DNA of 12,046 nucleotides, from the NCBI GenBank assembly GCA_023453125.1, contig JAEXUB010000212.1:1-12046 (forward strand). Direction: 5' to 3'. Positions 1 to 6,258 of this stretch are shown here, piece after piece. Under the pieces are notes generated by a model. That model did not search any database. It was not told the origin of the DNA and saw only the letters and a program-made list of their open reading frames with translations. Each line of letters opens with the position of its first letter. The first letter of the stretch is position 1. The position numbers were made by a program, and so were the translations under genes. This DNA comes from Bacteroidota bacterium (GTDB taxonomy: Bacteria > Bacteroidota > Ignavibacteria > Ignavibacteriales > Melioribacteraceae).

Positions 1-1927
1 AGTAAGAGCCTTCCGTGTTAGGCCAGTCAACAGGCACAAGTCTCTGGTCATTGATATTCTGCTGAGATATGAGATTGTGGCAGTTACGGCGGTGAATTTT
101 TATTCCTTCGCCAATAGTCACATAGCCGATAATCGGGTCCCCCGGAATGGGATTACAGCATTTTGCATAGCTGTACTCAAAGCCTTTAGCGTCTCCGTCG
201 ATGATAATTCCATGCGCCGAGTCTCTGGCAATCTCAATAAATTTATCAAATTTAATTTCCTGGGCCGCTTTTTCTTCCTTTTTTGTGAATTTATCCAGCA
301 GCTCATCAACATTCAGCCTATCATTGGCAATTTCAATGAATAGCTGAGTAAGGTTCTCAAATTTATTCTTTCTTAAAAACTTATTGTAATCATCCTGATT
401 AAACTGAAGGCTGTGTTTCTTAAGTCTCTTTTCCCAAATTTCCTTCCCTCTGTCATACTGGAGCTCTTCCTCCTTATTGAGGTATTTCCTAATGTTGTTC
501 TTTGCCTTATGTGTCTTAACAAACTGCAGCCAGCTCTTATTCGGCTTCTGGTTCTTAGAAGTGATAATCTCTACCTGGTCCCCGCTCTTTAATGGAGTAT
601 CTAAAGGGACAATCTTATTGTTTACTTTGGCCCCGATACAGCGGGAACCTACATTGCTGTGTACTTCAAAAGCAAAATCAACAGGTGTTGCATTTAAAGG
701 AAGCCTCTTCAAATCTCCTTTAGGAGTAAAAACATATATTTCATCCTGGTATAAATTCAGTTCAAAGCTGTCAAGAATTTCACGTGAAGCCTCATCCTTC
801 TTAACGTGCTGGAAAATATCCCTTACCCAGTTAACCCATTCCTCAAGGTCCTTATCCGATGAGATGAAATTTTCCTTGTATTTCCAATGAGCGGCAACCC
901 CTTTCTCTGCTATTTCGTGCATTCGTCTGGTTCTTATCTGTATTTCAACGGGACGGCCGTCAGGGCCCAGCACAGTATTATGAATCGACTGATAGTTATT
1001 CTTCTTCGGAACAGATATATAATCGTGAAATTTATGCGGGATAGGCTTATAAAGCTGATTTGTTATCCCCAGTACATAATAACATTCATTATTATCGTTG
1101 CTTTCAAGTATAATTCTTATGGCAAAAAGGTCATAAATATGCTCAAATGTCGTATTGAGCTTAATCATTTTCTTATAGATACTGTAGATATGCTTTGTAC
1201 GGGCGGAAAATTCATATTTAATCTTAAATTCGTCCAGTTTCTCAATTAATGGTTTCTTGAAACGGACAATATATTCCTCCCTTTCCTTCTTCTTCTCACT
1301 CAGTTTACGTGCAATCTCTTCATAAGCTTCTTTGTTGAGATATTTAAATGAAAGGTCTTCCAGTTCCGCCCTAAGCTTACCAAGACCGAAACGGTTGGCA
1401 AAGGGGGCATAAATTTCGAGAGTCTCTTTCGAAATCCTACGCTGTTTATCGGGACGGATAAACTCGAGCTGTCTCATATTGTGAAGTCTGTCTGCAAATT
1501 TTACCAGAATAACTCTAGCATCCTTAACCATCGAGATAAGGAGTTTTCTGTAGTTTTCAGCCTGTGTTATTTCCTGACCTTTGAATACCCCCCCTATTTT
1601 GGTAACGCCGTCAACAATGTCTGCTATATCTTTACCGAATTCCTTAGTAATAAAATCGAGACTTATATCGGTATCTTCAACAACATCGTGAAGCAGGGCG
1701 CTAACAACAGAGATATTATCGAGGGGTATTTCATTTGCAAGAATCATTGCAACAGAATAAGGATGATTAAAATAGGGCTCACCGGAAGCCCTGAAATCAT
1801 TTTTATGCGCCTCATAACTGAGCTGAAAACTCTTTTTTATTAATTCTTCATTTACTGAAGGGAGATTTTCCCTGCAAGCTTCCAAAAGCTCATCAAGCAT
1901 TCTGTTGTATTTTGTCCCGGTAATCAT
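1..1927 (-). CDS. rel: Bifunctional (p)ppGpp synthetase/hydrolase, Rel/SpoT family (3' end cut by window edge)
   Basis: This RSH enzyme makes and degrades the alarmone (p)ppGpp in the cytoplasm. I translated the frame by hand: 642 codons are visible and it stays open to base 1. The HD hydrolase domain holds NHPYSVA (54-60), LLHDVVEDT (78-86) and KFADRLHNMRQL (143-154), so hydrolase residues appear intact. The synthetase domain holds RTKHIYSIYKKM (243-254), YDLFAIRII (265-273), DYISVPKKNNYQSIHNTV (302-319) and EIQIRTRRMHEIAEKG (328-343). The TGS domain spans about 396-457, and a zinc-finger-like stretch YAKCCNPIPGD (587-597) to HRRNCHNL (612-619) follows. The ACT domain is presumably beyond the edge. 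The RxKD-type motif reads KFHD (299-302), an odd variant. The ATG at 1927 has no clear Shine-Dalgarno sequence. It lies 39 bp after upp and is probably co-transcribed with it. Family assignment is very secure; that both activities are present is inferred from motifs. Confidence 0.96.
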   Translation of the reverse strand, partial: MITGTKYNRMLDELLEACRENLPSVNEELIKKSFQLSYEAHKNDFRASGEPYFNHPYSVAMILANEIPLDNISVVSALLHDVVEDTDISLDFITKEFGKDIADIVDGVTKIGGVFKGQEITQAENYRKLLISMVKDARVILVKFADRLHNMRQLEFIRPDKQRRISKETLEIYAPFANRFGLGKLRAELEDLSFKYLNKEAYEEIARKLSEKKKEREEYIVRFKKPLIEKLDEFKIKYEFSARTKHIYSIYKKMIKLNTTFEHIYDLFAIRIILESNDNNECYYVLGITNQLYKPIPHKFHDYISVPKKNNYQSIHNTVLGPDGRPVEIQIRTRRMHEIAEKGVAAHWKYKENFISSDKDLEEWVNWVRDIFQHVKKDEASREILDSFELNLYQDEIYVFTPKGDLKRLPLNATPVDFAFEVHSNVGSRCIGAKVNNKIVPLDTPLKSGDQVEIITSKNQKPNKSWLQFVKTHKAKNNIRKYLNKEEELQYDRGKEIWEKRLKKHSLQFNQDDYNKFLRKNKFENLTQLFIEIANDRLNVDELLDKFTKKEEKAAQEIKFDKFIEIARDSAHGIIIDGDAKGFEYSYAKCCNPIPGDPIIGYVTIGEGIKIHRRNCHNLISQQNINDQRLVPVDWPNTEGSY

Positions 1928-1966
1928 AATTACTTGCAGTTTATTAGTTAATAAAAAAGAAAATTA

Positions 1967-2593
1967 TTATAAAGTTCCAAATGTGCGGTCCCCGGCATCG
2001 CCAAGTCCCGGTACAATATATCCCTTTTCGTTCAGCTCCCTGTCGAATGCGGCGGTAAATACTTTAACATCAGGGTGGTCTTCAGTAACTTTCTTAATAC
2101 CTTCGGGTGCGGCAATTAAGGAAGCGAAAAAAATCTCCTTAGCTCCGCTCTTTTTAAGGTAAAATAATGCCGCAGAAGAACTCCCCCCTGTTGCAAGCAT
2201 CGGGTCCAGTAGTATTACTTTTGCTTTATCGAGCTGCTTAGGAGTCTTGTAATAATAATCAATAGGCTGCAGCGTCTCTTCGTCCCTCTGCAGCCCTATA
2301 TGCCCTACACTTGCCTTAGGCATAATTTCAAGAAAGGCGTCCATCATTCCGAGTCCGGCTCTTAAGATGGGAACAAGAACAATAGAATGTGTCAGCTCAT
2401 ATCCTTTTGTTATTTCAAGGGGTGTTTCAACATTAATTTCTCTTACTTCAAAATATTTGCTTATTTCATGCGCAAGCGCGTGCGATATTCTTTTAACACT
2501 GTTTCTAAAAAGCTCTTCATTCGTATTTTTATTACGAAGATTTGTAACATCAACCTTTACCAGAGGAGAATCTACCATAAATACATTATTCAT
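1967..2593 (-). CDS. upp: Uracil phosphoribosyltransferase
   Basis: This cytoplasmic pyrimidine-salvage enzyme converts uracil plus PRPP to UMP and pyrophosphate. The 208-residue product has the usual length for bacterial Upp and every family landmark: VPILRAGLGMMDAF (73-86), the segment HIGLQRDEETLQPIDYY, the PRPP-binding loop ILLDPMLATGGSSSAA, and a C-terminal uracil-binding stretch YIVPGLGDAGDRTFGT. It ends in tandem TAA stops. Its ATG overlaps the TAA stop of the upstream flavoprotein by one base (TAATG), with AAGGA eight bases ahead, so translation is probably coupled. The gene is expected to be transcribed with the flavoprotein and with rel downstream. No residue looks missing. No separate promoter or attenuator is visible, because the upstream gene runs straight into it. 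Confidence 0.97.
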   Translation of the reverse strand: MNNVFMVDSPLVKVDVTNLRNKNTNEELFRNSVKRISHALAHEISKYFEVREINVETPLEITKGYELTHSIVLVPILRAGLGMMDAFLEIMPKASVGHIGLQRDEETLQPIDYYYKTPKQLDKAKVILLDPMLATGGSSSAALFYLKKSGAKEIFFASLIAAPEGIKKVTEDHPDVKVFTAAFDRELNEKGYIVPGLGDAGDRTFGTL

Positions 2594-2606
2594 TATCGTT
2601 GTCCTT
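2591..2606 (-). promoter_or_regulatory. Coupled start TAATG with Shine-Dalgarno for upp
   Basis: On the minus strand, AAGGA (2602-2606) stands eight bases before an ATG (2591-2593) whose first base is also the last base of the preceding gene's TAA stop (2593-2595). This is a standard arrangement for stop-start translational coupling between the flavoprotein gene and upp. Confidence 0.75.
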
Positions 2607-3942
2607 CAATTTTTCTTCCTAAAACAGAGAGGAGATTAATAAACGGTGAACAGGGAGGTGTATAATTATAATTAAATTTAGCCAGAAGAGAGGCGTCGGA
2701 TTTCTGATAAATCAATGAAGAAATTATATCTCCGTAAGAGACAGCTTCCCTTTCCCCTAAGAACTGGGCGCCTAAAATTCTCCTGCTCCCCTTTTCAAAT
2801 ATAATTTTACCGAATACTTTTCTGCTTGCCGGCATAACCTTTACCAGATTAGGCAGAACTGCGTTTACAGAGGCAATCCTAAAGCCTGCCTCTGAAGCCT
2901 GCTGGCTGTTTAGACCAACCGATACTAAAACCCGGTCAAATATTTTAACTGCCGTATTTTTAATTACGGGTTCCGAAATTAGATTCTCTCCGGCCGCATT
3001 AGCCCCTGCAATATGTCCCTGCTGATGTGCAAGCGTTGCAAGAGGCATAAATTCGGGCTTGCCGGTAATCCTGTTTATGACTTCAATACAGTCTCCTGCG
3101 GCAAATATATTCTGGTCAGATGTTCTCAGCCTGTTGTCTGTCTGAATTCCTCCTGAACGTCCTAAATTGAGGCGTGCTCCAAGAGCCAGCTGCACTTCAG
3201 GCTCAAATCCGGCTGAGATAAGTATAAGGTCATATTCGTAAGAAACGGAATCGTATTTTACCCGCGTAACTTTCTCGCCATCGTCAAAAACAGATAAATC
3301 CTTAATTCCCCCCTTAAACTCAATCCCGTTTTGCTTCAGTATTTCGAGAGATAGGAATCTAACCTCTTCATCCATAGAAGGAAAAGGAAGATTCTCTCTT
3401 TCAAGCAGATCAACTTCACATCCAGATACTTTAAATGCTTCTGCAGCTTCTATTCCAATGTAGCCTGCGCCGATTACCAATACTCTTTTTGTCTTATTTG
3501 ACTGAGTATATTCTTTTATTCTGAGAAAGTCGGAGACATTTTTCAGGTAAAATACATTCTTGAATTTTTTGGTAAATGAAGGATGTTTTAAGGGGGTTGA
3601 ACCGGCTGCTATTACAATTTTGTCAAAACTATAATCGAAAAGAGAATCAGCTTTAAGATTTCTTATAAATATTCTTTTTTCTCTTCTGTCTATTTGTTCA
3701 ACAAGATGATTTGTAAAGACTTTAACATTTTTTTCCTGGAAGAATGAATCTTCATTATAGAAGATAATATCGGAATGGTCTTTAATATCTCCCGAAATAA
3801 GGTAAGGAAGTTCGCAAGTTCCGGTAGAAATAAAAGGGCCTTTTTCAAAAAGGACCACCTCAGCCGAAGGATCGACTCTCTTTGCTTTAGCCGCGGCACC
3901 CGGGCCAGCAGCATTTCCCCCTATTACGGCAATACGCTTCAT
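2593..3942 (-). CDS. CoA-disulfide reductase-like FAD/NAD(P)H oxidoreductase
   Basis: This cytoplasmic flavoprotein belongs to the pyridine nucleotide-disulfide reductase class, in the single-cysteine branch (CoA-disulfide reductase, NADH oxidase, NADH peroxidase, polysulfide reductase). The FAD Rossmann motif VIGGNAAG is at 6-13. The single redox cysteine is Cys43 in ISTGTCELPYLISG (38-51), the position known for CoADR. The NAD(P)H-binding motif VLVIGAGYIGIEAAEAF is at 154-170, the second FAD motif IFAAGDC at 279-285, and a dimerisation domain occupies roughly 325-449. The 449-residue length fits CoADR without a rhodanese extension. The C-terminal YTPPCSPF has a cysteine (Cys431) where relatives usually have an aromatic residue. 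The ATG at 3942 is right because the FAD motif starts immediately; GAGG lies only three bases ahead of it. Substrate (CoA disulfide, oxygen, peroxide or polysulfide) cannot be read from sequence alone. It is the first gene of the flavoprotein-upp-rel set. Confidence 0.85.
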   Translation of the reverse strand: MKRIAVIGGNAAGPGAAAKAKRVDPSAEVVLFEKGPFISTGTCELPYLISGDIKDHSDIIFYNEDSFFQEKNVKVFTNHLVEQIDRREKRIFIRNLKADSLFDYSFDKIVIAAGSTPLKHPSFTKKFKNVFYLKNVSDFLRIKEYTQSNKTKRVLVIGAGYIGIEAAEAFKVSGCEVDLLERENLPFPSMDEEVRFLSLEILKQNGIEFKGGIKDLSVFDDGEKVTRVKYDSVSYEYDLILISAGFEPEVQLALGARLNLGRSGGIQTDNRLRTSDQNIFAAGDCIEVINRITGKPEFMPLATLAHQQGHIAGANAAGENLISEPVIKNTAVKIFDRVLVSVGLNSQQASEAGFRIASVNAVLPNLVKVMPASRKVFGKIIFEKGSRRILGAQFLGEREAVSYGDIISSLIYQKSDASLLAKFNYNYTPPCSPFINLLSVLGRKIEGQR

Positions 3943-3970
3943 TTACCTCAAAATTGATATACTTTGCTCT

Positions 3971-3999
3971 AATATATCGAATTTTTCGGGTTGTCTCAA
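3971..3999 (-). promoter_or_regulatory. Sigma70-like promoter for the flavoprotein-upp-rel operon
   Basis: Read on the minus strand, TTGAGA (3994-3999, five of six matches to TTGACA) is followed after exactly 17 bases by TATATT (3971-3976, five of six matches to TATAAT), about 28 bases upstream of the flavoprotein ATG. It sits in the only sizeable gap (3943-4046) of the window, between der and this operon. I saw no hairpin followed by a T-run in that gap, so read-through from der is possible. Whether this phylum uses E. coli-like -35/-10 elements is assumed. Confidence 0.5.
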
Positions 4000-4005
4000 A
4001 TTGAG
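3995..4005. promoter_or_regulatory. Short palindrome overlapping the -35 element
   Basis: CTCAA-A-TTGAG is an 11-base inverted repeat with a one-base centre that covers most of the proposed -35 box. It could be a half-operator for a repressor, but so short a repeat in A/T-rich DNA may be chance. Confidence 0.2.
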
Positions 4006-4046
4006 TAAATAAATATTGCTCTTTTTTTTGACAAATGACTCTAAAT

Positions 4047-5360
4047 CTATTTTTCCTTGAACGAGACTGTCATCGGGACCCCTGTAAATCCAAAATGCCG
4101 TCTGATAAGCCTTTCCAGGAATCTGCGGTAATGTTCCGGAATAAATTTAACATCATTTGCAAAAAAGAAGAAAATAGGATAGTGTTCCCCTACCTGAGTA
4201 ATATACTTTATTTTAATTTCCCTTCCGGTAGGAGAAGCCGGCGGAGGAGTTTTTTCAATTTCGGCAAGGAGAATATCATTTAATTCGCTTGTGGGGATTT
4301 TTTTCTTTCTTTCCGAGTTTACTTCTTTAGCTAGTTCTATAAGCTTAAAAATTCTCTGTTTTGTAAGAGCAGAAATGAAAATGAAGGGAATGTAATCAAT
4401 GCCTCCAAGCTTTTCCTGAATTGTCCTTTCGTACTGAATAGAAGTCTTAGAGTCTTTCTCAATCAGATCCCATTTATTTATTGCAATAATAAGCCCTTTT
4501 CTTCTTCTAACGGCTTCTTCAATAATTTTCTGGTCCTGATTCTCGAGTCCGTGCTCCGCGTCAAGCAGAAGTATTGCGACATCGGAATCCCAAAGGGCTT
4601 TATAGGTACGGACATTGGAATAAAATTCAATATTTTCCTTGATTTTGGCCTTTTTTCGCAGTCCGGCAGTATCAACTAGTACAATCTCCTCTCCGTAATA
4701 TTTGAGAATTGAGTTAATACTGTCCCTCGTGGTTCCGGGGATATTCGTAACGATGCTCCGGTCATAACCTAAAAGAGCGTTAACAAGAGAAGATTTCCCT
4801 ACATTCGGCCTTCCAATAATTGAGATTCTAAGTCTTTCATCGGCCTGAGCCCCTTCAAAATCGTAATTAAAATTTGTAAGGAGGTCATCAAGGACATCCC
4901 CAATATTCCTTCCGTTAAGGGCTGAGATATCATATACTTTTTCAATTCCGAGGGAGAAAAAGTCGGCTTTGTTTAGCCCCAGTTCGGGAGTATCCGATTT
5001 ATTCACTAGAATAGTAAAAGGTTTAGAGGAATTTCTTAGGATTCCCGCAATATCCTTATCAACCGGGGTCATTCCCACTCTACCGTCAACTACAAAAAGA
5101 ATAGCATCTGCCTCGTCAAGTGCAAATTCGATCTGTTCCCTTATTGCAGCCTCGAAAACATCCATAGAATTCGGAACATAACCGCCTGTATCAATAAGCT
5201 GGAAAACTTTACCGTTCCAGTCAACTTCTCCGTAATTCCTGTCCCTTGTAACCCCGCTTACGTCATCAACTATTGCTGTATTGCTTTTAGTAAGACGGTT
5301 AAAAAGAGTCGATTTGCCAACGTTGGGCCTTCCTACAATTAAAACTAATGGTATTTTCAT
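4047..5360 (-). CDS. der: GTPase Der (EngA), ribosome assembly factor
   Basis: Der is an essential double GTPase that acts in maturation of the 50S ribosomal subunit in the cytoplasm. The 437-residue product has the full standard layout. G domain 1 has GRPNVGKS (10-17), DTGG (57-60) and NKSD (120-123). G domain 2 has GRPNVGKS (183-190), DTAG (230-233) and NKWD (295-298). A C-terminal KH-like domain covers about 355-437. All nucleotide-binding motifs are intact. The ATG at 5360 is 10 bases after the TAA of the DUF5683-like gene with only a weak purine stretch (AGGCAGCAG) before it, so der is probably the last gene of an operon beginning with envelope protein genes. It ends with TAG at 4047-4049 and no terminator is recognisable after it. 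Confidence 0.97.
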   Translation of the reverse strand: MKIPLVLIVGRPNVGKSTLFNRLTKSNTAIVDDVSGVTRDRNYGEVDWNGKVFQLIDTGGYVPNSMDVFEAAIREQIEFALDEADAILFVVDGRVGMTPVDKDIAGILRNSSKPFTILVNKSDTPELGLNKADFFSLGIEKVYDISALNGRNIGDVLDDLLTNFNYDFEGAQADERLRISIIGRPNVGKSSLVNALLGYDRSIVTNIPGTTRDSINSILKYYGEEIVLVDTAGLRKKAKIKENIEFYSNVRTYKALWDSDVAILLLDAEHGLENQDQKIIEEAVRRRKGLIIAINKWDLIEKDSKTSIQYERTIQEKLGGIDYIPFIFISALTKQRIFKLIELAKEVNSERKKKIPTSELNDILLAEIEKTPPPASPTGREIKIKYITQVGEHYPIFFFFANDVKFIPEHYRRFLERLIRRHFGFTGVPMTVSFKEK

Positions 5361-5370
5361 CTGCTGCCTG

Positions 5371-6258
5371 TTAAAAATTATACTTCAAATTTAATACAGT
5401 TGAGTATTCTGTCCTATACCCCAGCTGTTCTTTTTGAAGAGTTACATTCATTTGAATTGATTTATTGAAAGAAGCAGCGGTCCAAATTGCATCGAACATG
5501 CTTATAACGTGATTGGATATAATTACGATAACTGCTTTTGAGGCAATATTATAATAATCATTAGCCTTGCCTCTCTCCTCAGAATAAAGATGGAAATTGG
5601 GTGAAAGAGGATACTCATACTGATATGCATTCTCTGCATCAACAAAATCGTTCCAGCCGGCCTTAAACTGCTGATATTTCCCTATCATCTCGTAATACTG
5701 CTGTTCCCCTTTATAGGCAAGGCGGTGTGAATAATAGTTTGTTCCCTGTCCAATTGCGTTCTCTAGGTCGTTCAGCTTACGCCAGACTATATTCCCCTCT
5801 CCGTCATAGACATTTAGAAGCATTATATCAACATTAGGATTGATTTTTCTCGCATTCGCGACTGTCCAGTCGGCATATCTTTTAACATCCCAGTTTTGAT
5901 TAGCGAAATCCTGGAAAACTGCAGTCTGGTCATTTCCTTTTTTATCATATGATACGCCAATAATAACTGCAGCTGCCTCTATTCCAAAGAAAAGAGCCGA
6001 CTTTAAGTAGTCTTCCGAATAAAATTCCCCTGCACCCGGTACTATAGCGGACATAATTCCTGCAAGAGCAACAGATTTCTTTTTAGGAGCTTCATCAGCC
6101 GGAATGCTAAGCTTTTGTTCCGAAGGCATTTGCACTATCTGCCTTATATCGGCAAAATGGTTGCCGGTAAGAATAATTTTATTAGCCTGCGCCAAAATAA
6201 TTCCGCTTAATAAAATAAATGCAATAATTACCGTTTTAATTTTAGAATGAAAAATCAA
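5371..6258 (-). CDS. Exported DUF5683-like protein of unknown function (probable TTG start)
   Basis: Function unknown. The probable 295-residue product has a clear signal peptide: Lys-containing start, hydrophobic core TVIIAFILLSGIILA, likely cleavage after AQA (about residue 25). A segment resembling DUF5683, SAIVPGAGEFYSEDYLKSA, is at about 70-88, followed by a hydrophobic stretch (about 87-103). A second hydrophobic, Asn/His-containing segment, VIVIISNHVISMFDAIW, is at about 243-259. It ends in a beta-like stretch finishing in Phe. It is probably an inner-membrane or envelope protein. I chose TTG at 6258 because GGAGG stands eight bases before it and the signal peptide then has a normal N-terminus. 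In-frame ATGs at 6273 and 6309 are possible but poorly placed: the first overlaps the Shine-Dalgarno itself, and the second adds a polar leader. The start lies inside the end of the barrel gene (stop at 6242-6244). Confidence 0.75.
   Translation of the reverse strand: MIFHSKIKTVIIAFILLSGIILAQANKIILTGNHFADIRQIVQMPSEQKLSIPADEAPKKKSVALAGIMSAIVPGAGEFYSEDYLKSALFFGIEAAAVIIGVSYDKKGNDQTAVFQDFANQNWDVKRYADWTVANARKINPNVDIMLLNVYDGEGNIVWRKLNDLENAIGQGTNYYSHRLAYKGEQQYYEMIGKYQQFKAGWNDFVDAENAYQYEYPLSPNFHLYSEERGKANDYYNIASKAVIVIISNHVISMFDAIWTAASFNKSIQMNVTLQKEQLGYRTEYSTVLNLKYNF

Noticed and set aside
77..1843. Several plus-strand open frames of 88-137 codons
   Set aside because: They lie antisense to the rel reading frame, whose minus-strand translation matches RSH motifs throughout. 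Their products look like shadow sequence, with no recognisable domain.
1928..1966. Separate promoter for rel in the 39-bp gap
   Set aside because: The gap is too short and uniformly A/T-rich; no -35/-10 pair with proper spacing stands out.
2367..2665. Plus-strand frames crossing the upp-flavoprotein junction
   Set aside because: Both minus-strand genes here are secure family members joined by TAATG; the plus-strand frames have no domain and no convincing start.
3943..4046. Terminator for der or a small RNA in the largest gap
   Set aside because: No GC-rich stem followed by a T-run is visible on the minus strand, and the T-rich stretch at 4021-4029 reads as A's in the direction of transcription.
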